Positions 42,665 to 51,576 of a DNA stretch of 64,000 nucleotides are shown here, in pieces. The position numbers were made by a program, and so were the translations under genes. Source of the DNA: Solibacillus sp040273735. Its GTDB lineage: Bacteria > Bacillota > Bacilli > Bacillales_A > Planococcaceae. The stretch covers positions 1 to 64,000 of the forward strand of contig NZ_JBELZM010000005.1 in NCBI RefSeq assembly GCF_040273735.1. Reading direction: 5' to 3'. The notes under the pieces are model-generated. The model did no database searches and was not told where the DNA came from. It saw only the letters and a program-made list of their open reading frames with translations. How positions within the stretch are numbered: the first letter of the stretch is position 1; every line of letters starts with the position of its first letter.

Positions 42665-43468
42665 ATGATTCGAAAGTTAACAAACGAAGACCTTAAAATT
42701 ACAATGGCACTTGTACATAAAAAGCCGGCAGAAAATTTATTTATCATAGGTGACATTGAAGCGTATGGGATGGAATCTGATATTCAGGATTTATGGGGGC
42801 AATTTGTAGGTGATCAGCTAATAGCGATTTTACTGCGCTATGATCAAAACTATATTCCGTATAGTGAAGGGAATTATGATGTCGAAGGATTTGCCAAAAT
42901 AGTTAACGAAAACCGAGGTCGGATAGAAATATCGGGACTTCAGCATTTAGTCACTCCATTAAAAAAATGGATTGACCGCGGTATTCGTCGGGACAGCGAA
43001 ACGTATTATGCAAAATGTACAAAATTAACGGTTCCGACTGCCGAATTGGATTTTTCAAATGTAACGTATTTACAGCCAAGTGAGTACGAAGAAAATATTG
43101 AAATGCTCAAATCGATCCCGGAATTTTCAACGGGTACATTTAGTGTTGAAGGAAGAGAGCGTGCTGAAAAATTTAAAACTGGGCGTACTTATATTATTCG
43201 TGATGAACAAGGCGTGATGGTCTCATCAGCATCAACAACAGCGGAAAATTCCCAATCCGCGATGATTGTTGGTGTCGGAACGAGACCAGGTTACGGGAAA
43301 AAGGGATATGCGACACATTGTATGTTAAAACTATGCGTTGACTTGCTCGCCGAAGGAAAATCAATTTGCCTGTTTTATGATAATCCTGCTGCCGGACGCA
43401 TTTATAAGCGGATTGGTTTTGAAGATATCGGTTTTTGGACAATGGTTCGATATGAAGAAAGAAAATAA
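42665..43468 (+). CDS. GNAT-family N-acetyltransferase
   Basis: A 267-residue protein with a C-terminal GNAT fold (VGVGTRPGYGKKGYATHCML is the acetyl-CoA loop; YDNPAAGRIYKRIGFEDIG the final strand-helix). The first 130 residues are a degenerate GNAT-like or accessory domain. AGGAGG lies 9 nt upstream of the ATG. It lies 12 nt after the methyltransferase gene. The substrate is unknown. Confidence 0.83.
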   Translation: MIRKLTNEDLKITMALVHKKPAENLFIIGDIEAYGMESDIQDLWGQFVGDQLIAILLRYDQNYIPYSEGNYDVEGFAKIVNENRGRIEISGLQHLVTPLKKWIDRGIRRDSETYYAKCTKLTVPTAELDFSNVTYLQPSEYEENIEMLKSIPEFSTGTFSVEGRERAEKFKTGRTYIIRDEQGVMVSSASTTAENSQSAMIVGVGTRPGYGKKGYATHCMLKLCVDLLAEGKSICLFYDNPAAGRIYKRIGFEDIGFWTMVRYEERK

Positions 43469-43481
43469 GGGAGATAATATT

Positions 43482-43886
43482 GTGAAAATTTTATTAGCAG
43501 AACAACCGATTCATATAAATGCCTATGATATCGATGCGATGGGCATTGTAAGTAATATTGTTTATGTAAGGTGGTTTGAGGATTTACGTATGGCTTTTTT
43601 AAATGAGCATTATCCATTAGCGGAAATGATGGCAGTACAAATCTCCCCAATCTTGATGAAAACAGAAATCGAGTACAAAGCCCCTTTAACAATCTTCGAT
43701 AAACCGCTCGGACGGTGCTGGATGGTGAAAGTCGGGCAATCAAGTTGGGAAATGGAGCTGGAAATTACAACGGAGAAGCATACACATTGTATCGGAAAGC
43801 AGTCAGGATGCTTTTTCGATTTAGAAAAGAAAAAAGTTGCCAAAATACCTGAACCATTAAAAAAACTTTTCGAAATGGAGCAATAA
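43482..43886 (+). CDS. Hotdog-fold acyl-CoA thioesterase (4HBT/YbgC-like)
   Basis: A protein of about 134 residues: INAYDIDAMGIVSNIVYVRW contains the catalytic Asp of the 4HBT family (Y-x-D-xD-xMGIVxNxxYxRW). GTG 43482 is chosen because AAGGGAG (43467-43473) lies 8 nt upstream; longer in-frame starts overlap the GNAT gene. It hydrolyses a short acyl-CoA or aromatic acyl-CoA; its true substrate is unknown. Confidence 0.82.
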   Translation: MKILLAEQPIHINAYDIDAMGIVSNIVYVRWFEDLRMAFLNEHYPLAEMMAVQISPILMKTEIEYKAPLTIFDKPLGRCWMVKVGQSSWEMELEITTEKHTHCIGKQSGCFFDLEKKKVAKIPEPLKKLFEMEQ

Positions 43887-43901
43887 AAAGGAGCAATTCA
43901 A

Positions 43902-44708
43902 TTGGTGATGAAAGAACATTTAGAAGGAATAGTAAATAAAACGACCAATCTGGATTTAATTGATTTTAACGGATTAATCGAGTTCATGCTAAAAAATACC
44001 GGAAATACGGATGGACATTTACGTGATCACTTAATTTATCGGGGATTTTGCGAATTAATTCTGAATGAACAATATACTGACAAACAATTAAATGCAATAT
44101 TAAAAACATGTTTGGATGATGAGCATCTTTATTTAAATATTACACACAATGCCCCTTCTGATGATGTTTTTACAAAATCATTTTCAGCACTTGTTATTAC
44201 GCTTATTTTAGGGAAAGACCGTGAAAAAAGAATTTTGCCTGAAGAACTCGTAGTTGAGGCTATTCACCGTAGTATTCGTTATTTATTTTTTGAGAAGGAT
44301 TACCGGGGTTTTGTCAATACGAAGGGCTGGGCACATGCGGTTGCACATGGAAGTGACTTATTGACAGAAGCAATTAGACATCCGTTGATGACGGATTCAC
44401 AATTATTTTGTAGTGCATTACAAAGTTTAAAAAGCTGTCTTCATACTGAATATGCTTTAATCGATGAGGAAGAAGAACGCATGTTACCGGTCATTGATGC
44501 ATTACTGGATAAGGGACTGACGGATGAGCAATTGTTAACGTGGCTAAAAGAATTGCATTACATAGAAGTAGAGAATTGGCATAAGAAATACCGGTATGAA
44601 TGGAACGTGAAGAAATTCGAGGCAACATTATTAAAGCATTTATTAAGTTCAACCAAATGTACACAAACAACTAATTGGATTGTTTTTGGAAGTCCAACTA
44701 TAGTTTAG
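43902..44708 (+). CDS. DUF2785 family protein
   Basis: A 268-residue helical protein with DUF2785 features: DGHLRDHLIYRGFCELI, RSFSALVITLILGKDR-like FTKSFSALVITLILGKDREK, and FVNTKGWAHAVAHGSDLLTE. The starting codon TTG 43902 has AAAAGGAG 8 nt upstream. HEAT-like architecture is likely. The function is unknown to me. It sits 15 nt from its neighbours on both sides, so it is co-transcribed. Confidence 0.82.
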   Translation: MVMKEHLEGIVNKTTNLDLIDFNGLIEFMLKNTGNTDGHLRDHLIYRGFCELILNEQYTDKQLNAILKTCLDDEHLYLNITHNAPSDDVFTKSFSALVITLILGKDREKRILPEELVVEAIHRSIRYLFFEKDYRGFVNTKGWAHAVAHGSDLLTEAIRHPLMTDSQLFCSALQSLKSCLHTEYALIDEEEERMLPVIDALLDKGLTDEQLLTWLKELHYIEVENWHKKYRYEWNVKKFEATLLKHLLSSTKCTQTTNWIVFGSPTIV

Positions 44709-44723
44709 CAAGGAGTTGAAAAA

Positions 44724-45608
44724 TTGAGACGTCTTTTTTTAATGATACTGCCGTTCTTTTTATACATAACAGGTTTACTATCATATTATTTTGATAACAT
44801 TAACGGTTATCAATTTATTATTTTTATCATGGTGGGCTTGGGTATTTCAATTTTCGGTTTTTTTCTTTACCGAAACAACAAGAAGTTGAAAGCAGCTTTT
44901 TTGGGGATTTTTTATATACTAGCTCTATTGGCTATGTTCGAAAGCCGACTGATTGAATATGAAAAGTATACTTACTTTCTTGTCTCATATAACGAGCCTT
45001 TTGAAATAGTCGAAGATTCAGGTATCAATGTACTGGCAGTGGAAGTTATTGAAGCTCCATATATAACAGATTTGGACTACCTAATTCATAGTGTGGAATT
45101 TTCAACTAATAAAGAAATTCTGGATGTGGAAGTTGTCACGAATAAAATCCGGTACCGTTCGAAAAACGAAGAATTACTAAGTTATGTACGTCCTGCGGAG
45201 AAACATTTTGAAACAATGAAGGAAAATGTCAATGCTTATTTACCTGAAAACTCTTCTGCTATTAATCGATTTTTAGAAAGAGAGGATATAGAAGGTGACA
45301 GTGCAGGACTTGCCGCTGTTTTAAGCGCTCTTATCGAAAATGGTGACGTTAACAATGACGTTCCGATTGCCGTAACAGGAGCGATTGATAGCAAAGGTAA
45401 TGTGAAGGAAATTGGTTCGATAAAAGCGAAAATCTTAATTGCTGAACAAAGCGGCTTTTCTCATATTCTAATACCTATGGAAAATGAAGAAGAGGCGAAG
45501 AAAGTAAAAATAAATGAGCAACCTGATATCAAAATTATTGCTGTCACATCTATAAATGATGCCGTGGATTATGTAAAAAAGCTAAATGAACCCGTAACAG
45601 GAAAATAA
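44724..45608 (+). CDS. Membrane-anchored Lon-type (S16) serine protease domain protein
   Basis: A 294-residue protein with three N-terminal hydrophobic segments (about 3-75) and a C-terminal S16 protease domain. The catalytic Ser is in EGDSAGLAAVLSAL and the catalytic Lys in IGSIKAKILIAEQSGFSHIL. There is no AAA+ ATPase module, unlike Lon. Such proteins may cleave membrane or secreted substrates; related YlbL-like proteins have a PDZ domain, which I do not see. TTG 44724 has AAGGAG 8 nt upstream. Confidence 0.83.
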   Translation: MRRLFLMILPFFLYITGLLSYYFDNINGYQFIIFIMVGLGISIFGFFLYRNNKKLKAAFLGIFYILALLAMFESRLIEYEKYTYFLVSYNEPFEIVEDSGINVLAVEVIEAPYITDLDYLIHSVEFSTNKEILDVEVVTNKIRYRSKNEELLSYVRPAEKHFETMKENVNAYLPENSSAINRFLEREDIEGDSAGLAAVLSALIENGDVNNDVPIAVTGAIDSKGNVKEIGSIKAKILIAEQSGFSHILIPMENEEEAKKVKINEQPDIKIIAVTSINDAVDYVKKLNEPVTGK

Positions 45609-45790
45609 TAAAGTGAATAATTGAAATTAAACAACCTTTGATTAGTTGTATAGTAAATTTATGTATAAAACACCTAATACACGACTAATAAACGCTCCAG
45701 TTATGCTCAGAAGCTTATGGAGAAAATAATTACCCTATCATTTTTTAACAGACTATGTTATTTTTATAATAATTTAATAATTTGCAATTT
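45609..45790. other. A/T-rich intergenic stretch upstream of the cobalamin riboswitch
   Basis: No gene is seen. TTAACA with TATAAT about 15 nt downstream (45746-45773) is a possible promoter for the riboswitch RNA with short spacing. No clear terminator follows the protease gene. Confidence 0.4.
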
Positions 45791-45794
45791 AAAT

Positions 45795-45965
45795 GAGTGC
45801 TTACAGATTTTTGTAAGGTAAAAGGGAAATTAGTGCAAGACTAATGCAGCCCCCGCTACTGTAATAGCTGATGAAATCACAATGAATCACTGTCGTAATG
45901 ATGGGAAGATGTGAAAGTAAAAGGAAGCTTAAGCCAGGAAACCTGCTTATTTAAACGATACTTAC
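45795..45965 (+). promoter_or_regulatory. Cobalamin (adenosylcobalamin) riboswitch
   Basis: The conserved aptamer elements are visible in order: AAAAGGGAA, GTGCAAGACTAATGCAGCCC with CCCGCTACTGTAA, GGGAAGATGTGAAAGT, and the B12 box AGCCAGGAAACCTGC (45932-45946). The aptamer is followed by a terminator at 46041-46082 and a matching antiterminator arm at 45974-45983. Ligand binding should favour termination and so reduce transcription of the biosynthesis and import genes downstream. Confidence 0.93.
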
Positions 45966-45973
45966 TTTTCGGA

Positions 45974-46085
45974 GGGAGAGGTATAGGCGAAACAAGTAAT
46001 TGTTTTTGTGTTTTCTATACTTTTTTAGTATTAATTTCACATGCCCGTACCTCTTTCTGATGAGAGGTGCGGGCATTTTTTATTT
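45974..46085 (+). terminator. Riboswitch expression platform: antiterminator and intrinsic terminator
   Basis: The terminator stem ATGCCCGTACCTCT/AGAGGTGCGGGCAT (46041-46076, 8-nt loop) is followed by TTTTTT. GGGAGAGGTA (45974-45983) can pair with TACCTCTTTC (46048-46057), including the terminator's 5' arm, forming a competing antiterminator. This supports transcriptional control by the riboswitch. Confidence 0.85.
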
Positions 46086-46189
46086 CTTAGTGGATACGTA
46101 ATACCAGTTTTTATTGGGATCCACACAAGTAAAATTATCATCACTCCCTATGGGGCGAGATGTATTTTTCTATAACGGAGGGTGTATAC

Positions 46190-47851
46190 ATGCAAAAGGG
46201 AAAAATCTTTGTTGTAGGGTTCGGTCCTGGAGATCGTGAACATATAACAAAACGTGCAGTCGATGCGCTACAGCAAAGTGATCACATTATGGGCTACAAA
46301 ACGTATGTAGAACTGATTGAGCATTTAGTGACTGCGAAAACCATTGTCAGTACGGGAATGACTGAAGAAGTTTCACGTGCACAAGAAGCTGTAAAACAAG
46401 CTGAAGCCGGCCATATTGTTGCCGTTATTTCCAGTGGGGATGCGGGTGTTTACGGGATGGCGGGGCTCGTATATGAAGTATTAATCGAAAAGGGCTGGAC
46501 TGCAAAAGTAGGCATTGAAGTAGAAGTTGTTCCGGGTATATCTGCGATTAACTCCTGTGCAAGTTTACTCGGCGCTCCGGTTATGCATGATTCGTGCACA
46601 ATTAGTTTAAGTGACCATTTAACACCTTGGACGGTAATTGAAAAAAGGATTGAGGCAGCTGCAATGGCAGACTTTGTCGTTGCGTTCTACAATCCGAAAT
46701 CTGGCAGACGCACGAGACAAATTGTTGAAGCACAGCGTATTTTGCTTAAGTATCGTTCTCCGGATACACCTGTTGGACTAGTAAAAGCTGCTTACCGAGA
46801 TACGCAGGATATTGTGTTAACTACACTAGAAGAGATGCTGGAACACGATATCGGAATGTTGACTACGGTAGTCGTAGGGAATTCCTCAACATTTTACTAT
46901 GATAATAAAATTATTACACCTCGTGGTTATCAGCGTAAATATACGTTGGGAGAAGAAAAACAACTATTAAAACCGCACCAACGTTTGAAAAAAGAAGCGG
47001 AACCTTGGGCGTTGGATCAGGAAACGGGTGAAGCAAAGACAGGGTATGAAAAAATTGAAGCTATCGAGAAAAAAATAGTTGAACCAGCAGCCATTAAAAT
47101 AACCGCATTACAGCTTGCAAATGAAGCATTAGCGCTCGTACATAAAGAAACGTCAGTAGTAAAAGTTGAAGAAAATCCTTTTTTAGTTCAGCAAGAAGTG
47201 GAATCCATATTTGAGTTTGCTGTATCACCAGGTGTTGCCAATAAAATGATTACACCTGCACAAATGATTACATTGGCAGAGGTTGTAGGGGAACGGGGTA
47301 CGATGGAATATACGCCCGATCATCGTCTCGTGTTGAAGGTACCAACTGATTCACCTCAAAGAATCGTAGAAACGGTAGAAAAAACGGGTTTACTTGTTCA
47401 ACCTGTCGGCGACGTAGTAATCGTCAAGGCGTGTGATTTCTGTTACGGCGAAAAAGCGGAATCCATTCCTTATGCTGAACAGATCATGGAAACGCTCGGG
47501 GGCATTAAAATGCCGAAAGAGCTGCACGTCGGTTTTAATGGATGCGGTATGGCATGTTATCGAGCGGTTTTTGATGATATCGGCATTGTTTACCGTAAGA
47601 AAAAGTTCGATTTGTTTATCGGCTCTAAACCAGTTGGGCGAACAGCTCATGCTGCACAACCTGTCCTGGAGGGAATCGATCCGGAAAAATTGATTCCTTT
47701 ACTAACGGATATCATTGCGGACTATAAAGAAAATGCACATCCTAATGAGCGTTTCTTTAAATATTTTAAACGTGTGAAGAAAATACTGAATTTCAATTAT
47801 GTTGATATGTCATGCAAAATTAAAGTGGAAGAAGCCCCGTGTGGAGATTAG
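46190..47851 (+). CDS. cbiH60: CbiH60: precorrin-3B/cobalt-factor III C17-methyltransferase fused to a C-terminal Fe-S domain
   Basis: A 553-residue fusion. Residues 1-240 are a CbiH/CobJ methyltransferase (VVGFGPGDREHITKRAVDAL; VAVISSGDAGVYGMAG; VVPGISAINSCASLLGAPVM; VVAFYNPKSGRRT) that methylates C17 and contracts ring C. After a linker, residues 340-553 resemble a half of nitrite/sulfite reductase with C-x2-C in ACDFCYGE (about 415) and C-x3-C in NGCGMACYRA (about 452), expected to hold a 4Fe-4S cluster. This matches CbiH60 of Bacillus megaterium. ATG 46190 has CGGAGGG 7 nt upstream. First gene under the riboswitch. Confidence 0.9.
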   Translation: MQKGKIFVVGFGPGDREHITKRAVDALQQSDHIMGYKTYVELIEHLVTAKTIVSTGMTEEVSRAQEAVKQAEAGHIVAVISSGDAGVYGMAGLVYEVLIEKGWTAKVGIEVEVVPGISAINSCASLLGAPVMHDSCTISLSDHLTPWTVIEKRIEAAAMADFVVAFYNPKSGRRTRQIVEAQRILLKYRSPDTPVGLVKAAYRDTQDIVLTTLEEMLEHDIGMLTTVVVGNSSTFYYDNKIITPRGYQRKYTLGEEKQLLKPHQRLKKEAEPWALDQETGEAKTGYEKIEAIEKKIVEPAAIKITALQLANEALALVHKETSVVKVEENPFLVQQEVESIFEFAVSPGVANKMITPAQMITLAEVVGERGTMEYTPDHRLVLKVPTDSPQRIVETVEKTGLLVQPVGDVVIVKACDFCYGEKAESIPYAEQIMETLGGIKMPKELHVGFNGCGMACYRAVFDDIGIVYRKKKFDLFIGSKPVGRTAHAAQPVLEGIDPEKLIPLLTDIIADYKENAHPNERFFKYFKRVKKILNFNYVDMSCKIKVEEAPCGD

Positions 47852-47859
47852 GTGAGACG

Positions 47860-48639
47860 ATGATTTTATTTTTAGCGGGAACAAGTGATGCAAGAGAGCT
47901 GGCGAGTCGATTAATGCAAGCCGGCTATGATCTGGTGGCCACTGTTGTTACGGATTCTGCTGCTGCGAGTCTAAAAGATGCGAATGTTCCATATCATGTC
48001 GGTCGCTTAACAGAACAGCAAATGTCGGAACTGATCGAAGAACGATACGTAACAACGGTGGTAGATGCAAGTCATCCGTATGCGGAAGAGGCTTCTAAAA
48101 CAGCGATGGCTGCTGCAAATATAACGGGTATACCCTATATTCGATATGAACGTCCCCAACAAAGCTATGTACATCTGCTCGTTACGGAAGTGGAAACGTA
48201 TAAAGAAGCGGCAATTGCTGCATCCGCACATTCAGGAACAATTATGTTGACGACAGGCAGTAAAACGCTCGCAGTTTTTACGGAGCAATTATTACATAAC
48301 GAAAATATTCGTCTTGTCTGCCGGATGCTGCCAAATAAAGAGAATATGGATAAATGCAATGCACTTGGTGTGAAGCAACGCGATATTATCGCAATCCAAG
48401 GACCGTTTTCTAAAGAATTGAATAAAGCGCTTTACGAACAGTTCAGCACAACACTTATTATTACAAAGGAAAGCGGGAAAGTCGGTTCTGTAGACGAAAA
48501 GATGGATGCGGCTCTGGAAATGGGTATTCCCGTCATCTTAATTAAAAGACCAAAAATACAATATGAAAACTTATGCACTTCATTTGAGGAAGTGTTTGAA
48601 AAATTAGGAGGCAAAAACAATGGCAAATATGAATTTTAA
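47860..48639 (+). CDS. cbiJ: Precorrin-6A/cobalt-precorrin-6A reductase
   Basis: A 259-residue NAD(P)H-dependent reductase of the corrin macrocycle. It starts MILFLAGTSDARELASRLMQ, the CobK/CbiJ signature, and continues with VVDASHPYAEEASKTAMAAA and PYIRYERP. ATG 47860 follows AGGTGA and is 8 nt after the cbiH60 stop; the GTG at 47839 would overlap cbiH60. It overlaps cbiC by 20 nt. Confidence 0.9.
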   Translation: MILFLAGTSDARELASRLMQAGYDLVATVVTDSAAASLKDANVPYHVGRLTEQQMSELIEERYVTTVVDASHPYAEEASKTAMAAANITGIPYIRYERPQQSYVHLLVTEVETYKEAAIAASAHSGTIMLTTGSKTLAVFTEQLLHNENIRLVCRMLPNKENMDKCNALGVKQRDIIAIQGPFSKELNKALYEQFSTTLIITKESGKVGSVDEKMDAALEMGIPVILIKRPKIQYENLCTSFEEVFEKLGGKNNGKYEF

Positions 48640-49294
48640 TACAGATTTCGTACCACTAACAGTAGACCCGGACAAAATTTATGACTATAGTTTTGCGATG
48701 ATTAAAGAAGAAATGGGCGAGCATCCATTTACGGATGAACAATGGCTTGTCGTTCGCCGTGTTATCCATGCTTCAGCAGACTTCGAACTGGGCCGCAGCA
48801 TGATTTTTACGGATGATGCGATTGAAGCGGGCATTCAGTCAATTTTAGCTGGACGTCATGTTGTTGCCGATGTTCAGATGATTGAAAGTGGATCAGGGCG
48901 TAAACGATTCCAAAAACATGGTGGGGATTTGCATTGTTATATCGCAGATGAAGATGTATCAATCGAAGCAAAAAAACTGGGAACAACTCGTGCCATTATT
49001 TCGATGCAGAAGGCGACGCAACTACAAGAAGGCGGAATTTATGCAATCGGGAATGCTCCAACAGCATTACTTGAATTAATTCGCCTGATTAAAGAAGGTC
49101 TTGCAAAGCCGGATTTAATTATCGGAATGCCTGTTGGGTTCGTTTCGGCAGCAGAATCAAAAGCGGAATTAGCGATTTTAGAAGGAATTCCGTTTATTAC
49201 GAATGTAGGAAGAAAAGGTGGCAGTACTGTAACCGTCGCAGCATTAAATGCCATCTCAATCATGGCAGATGAACGAGCAAAAGAAGCGAAATAA
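48620..49294 (+). CDS. cbiC: Cobalt-precorrin-8 methylmutase
   Basis: A 224-residue CbiC/CobH enzyme that migrates the methyl group from C11 to C12. The catalytic His is in VVRRVIHASADFELGRSMIF; IGNAPTALLELIRLIKEG and GMPVGFVSAAESKAEL are further family blocks. GGAGGC lies just before ATG 48620. Length is normal. Confidence 0.93.
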   Translation: MANMNFNTDFVPLTVDPDKIYDYSFAMIKEEMGEHPFTDEQWLVVRRVIHASADFELGRSMIFTDDAIEAGIQSILAGRHVVADVQMIESGSGRKRFQKHGGDLHCYIADEDVSIEAKKLGTTRAIISMQKATQLQEGGIYAIGNAPTALLELIRLIKEGLAKPDLIIGMPVGFVSAAESKAELAILEGIPFITNVGRKGGSTVTVAALNAISIMADERAKEAK

Positions 49295-50405
49295 AAAAGA
49301 TCCGTCGGAAATGCGTCACGGCTATACAACTGGAGCTTGTGCAACTGCGATGACAAAGGCTGCCTTGTACGCACTTGTGACCGGAGAAGTTCCTGAACAT
49401 GTAACGATTCATTTACCTGTAGGAAAGGATGCCACATTTACGGTGGCATCATTTGCAGTAAAGGACAATGAAGTGATGTGTGAAACGATTAAAGATGCCG
49501 GGGATGATCCGGATGCAACACATAAAGCACGTATTCAAAGCACTGTCCGTTTTGTAGAAAAAAGCGGTGTCCATCTGGATGGCGGAGTCGGTGTTGGTCG
49601 GGTGACAAAGGCAGGATTACCCGTCCCTGTGGGAGAAGCGGCTATTAACCCTGTTCCGAGAAAAATGCTTCATGGCGTCGTCGAAGAAGCGATCCAACTT
49701 TTCCAAATTGACAAAGGAGTCGAAGTAATTATTTCAGTTCCGGACGGTGAGGAAATAGCGAAGAAGACGTTAAATGCAAGGCTTGGTATACTGGGCGGAA
49801 TTTCTATATTAGGTACGCGCGGTACAGTCGTACCCTTTTCAAGTTCAGCATATATGGCGAGTATCGTGCAGGCGATCAGTGTTGCAAAAGAAGCAGGCTG
49901 TGACCATCTTGTCATTACAACCGGCGGACGCAGCGAAAAATATGCAATGAAGCAATATCCGCATTTACCAGAAGAAGCATTTATAGAGATGGGAGATTTC
50001 GTCGGTTTTACATTAAAGCATATTGCCCGAAAAGAGATTCCCCAAGTATCGCTTGTCGGGATGATGGGGAAATTTTCTAAGGTAGCACAGGGTGTCATGA
50101 TGGTGCATTCAAAAAGTGCGCCTATCAGTTTTCCGTTTTTGGCTGAAATCGCAAAAAAAGCCGGAGCTGATCCAGAAATAATCGAGCAAATATTGCATGC
50201 GAATACGGCATCACAAGTAGGGGAAATCATGCAGGGGAATGACCAATTTTTTGAAGCGCTTTGTAAAAACTGCTGTTACTTTGCACTGGATCATATGAAA
50301 GCGAAATTACGTGTTTCCACATCGCTGTATGCAATGAACGGGGACATGCTAGGAAAGGCTGAGAATATTGAACAAATGGATGAAAATGATTGGTATCGGG
50401 GATAA
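49269..50405 (+). CDS. cbiD: Cobalt-precorrin-5B C1-methyltransferase
   Basis: A 378-residue CbiD, the enzyme restricted to the early-cobalt pathway. Family blocks are MRHGYTTGACATAMTKAALY, FVEKSGVHLDGGVGVGRVTK, INPVPRKMLH and SLVGMMGKFSKVAQGVMMVH. The start is unclear: ATG 49269 and ATG 49248 both lie inside cbiC and lack a ribosome site, implying translational coupling. I chose 49269 by usual N-terminal length. Confidence 0.9.
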   Translation: MNEQKKRNKKDPSEMRHGYTTGACATAMTKAALYALVTGEVPEHVTIHLPVGKDATFTVASFAVKDNEVMCETIKDAGDDPDATHKARIQSTVRFVEKSGVHLDGGVGVGRVTKAGLPVPVGEAAINPVPRKMLHGVVEEAIQLFQIDKGVEVIISVPDGEEIAKKTLNARLGILGGISILGTRGTVVPFSSSAYMASIVQAISVAKEAGCDHLVITTGGRSEKYAMKQYPHLPEEAFIEMGDFVGFTLKHIARKEIPQVSLVGMMGKFSKVAQGVMMVHSKSAPISFPFLAEIAKKAGADPEIIEQILHANTASQVGEIMQGNDQFFEALCKNCCYFALDHMKAKLRVSTSLYAMNGDMLGKAENIEQMDENDWYRG

Positions 50406-51576
50406 CGGTCCAGCAAGTTTACTCCCCCAATATATCGCTTGGATCAATTCAAGTGAAGTACTTGTTGGTGGTGAACGTCATCTTGACTTTTTTCCGGAAT
50501 ACACTGGCGAAAAAATCATTATAAAAGGCGGACTCTCACGACTCGTGAAAAAGCTGCATGCAGAAAAAAGGAACGTCGTTATTTTAGTATCGGGTGACCC
50601 GCTATTTTACGGTTTAGGGGGAGTTTTGGCTAAAAAGCTCCCATTAGAAATTTACCCATATGCAAGCTCTGTTCAATTAGCATTCACAAAAATGCAGGAA
50701 AGCTGGCAGGATGCTTATTTAACGAGTGTTCATGGCCGGTCAATGAAAGGGCTTGCCCAAAAAATCGATGGCCGAAAAAAAATAGCGATATTGACCGATG
50801 AAGAAAATTCACCGAATGCACTTGCCCGTTATTTAAAAGCGTATGGCATGACCGAATACGATGCGTTTGTAGCAGAAAACTTGGAAGGTCCAACTGAACG
50901 ATGTCGTCATCTTTCTCTGGATGAAATGGAGAATGCCGAATTTTCTCCATTGAATGTCGTTATTTTAAAGCAGCGTGAAACTGTTGAGCGTGCGTCAATC
51001 GGTATTGATGATGACAAGTTTATTCAGCGAAAACCGGATAAAGGGCTTATCACAAAAAAGGAGATCCGAGTGCTTTGTTTACAGGCACTGCAATTAAAAG
51101 AAACAAGTATCGCATGGGACATTGGGACCTGCACGGGGTCAGTTGCTATTGAGATGTCGAAAATAGCCCGGGAAGGTCAAGTATTTGCGATTGAAAAAAA
51201 TGAAGCCGATTTGGAAAACTGTCTTCAAAATCAGCATATTCACCGTACTGACTTTACAGCTGTTTTAGGAAAAGCACCAGAAAGATTAGAAGAATTCCCT
51301 GATCCGGACGCCATATTCATTGGTGGAAACGGCGGCAATATGGAGCAGTTACTGAAATTATGTGTCGATCGATTAAAGCCAAATGGCCGCATTGTTATGA
51401 ACATCGCGACTATTGAAAACTTGGCAGAAGCTATGGGGCATTTTAAAAAGTTCAACTGTGATGTTGCTGTACTGCAGGCACAAATCTCAAAAAGTAAGCC
51501 AATTTTAAATTTAACGCGTTTTGAACCGTTAAATCCAATTTTTATCGTAACAGCACAGAAAGGGTTGGAAATATGA
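50380..51576 (+). CDS. cbiET: Bifunctional cobalt-precorrin-7 C5-methyltransferase / C15-methyltransferase (decarboxylating)
   Basis: A 398-residue fusion of CbiE (about 1-200: MKMIGIGDNGPASLLPQYIA, VVILVSGDPLFYGLGGVLAK) and CbiT (about 210-398: AWDIGTCTGSVAIEMSKIAR is the SAM-binding motif, AIFIGGNGGNMEQLLKLC a family block). Together they methylate C5 and C15 and remove the C12 acetate carboxyl. The two are separate genes in Salmonella and fused here, as in B. megaterium. ATG 50380 lies inside the cbiD end; TTG 50368 is an alternative. Confidence 0.92.
   Translation: MKMIGIGDNGPASLLPQYIAWINSSEVLVGGERHLDFFPEYTGEKIIIKGGLSRLVKKLHAEKRNVVILVSGDPLFYGLGGVLAKKLPLEIYPYASSVQLAFTKMQESWQDAYLTSVHGRSMKGLAQKIDGRKKIAILTDEENSPNALARYLKAYGMTEYDAFVAENLEGPTERCRHLSLDEMENAEFSPLNVVILKQRETVERASIGIDDDKFIQRKPDKGLITKKEIRVLCLQALQLKETSIAWDIGTCTGSVAIEMSKIAREGQVFAIEKNEADLENCLQNQHIHRTDFTAVLGKAPERLEEFPDPDAIFIGGNGGNMEQLLKLCVDRLKPNGRIVMNIATIENLAEAMGHFKKFNCDVAVLQAQISKSKPILNLTRFEPLNPIFIVTAQKGLEI

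Noticed and set aside
43338..43481. N-terminal extension of the thioesterase reading back to 43338
   Set aside because: It overlaps the upstream acetyltransferase gene in another frame; GTG 43482 has a correctly spaced ribosome site and gives the normal family length.
49670..50230. 186-codon minus-strand frame inside cbiD
   Set aside because: It is antisense to strongly conserved cbiD sequence, has no ribosome site and no recognisable domain.
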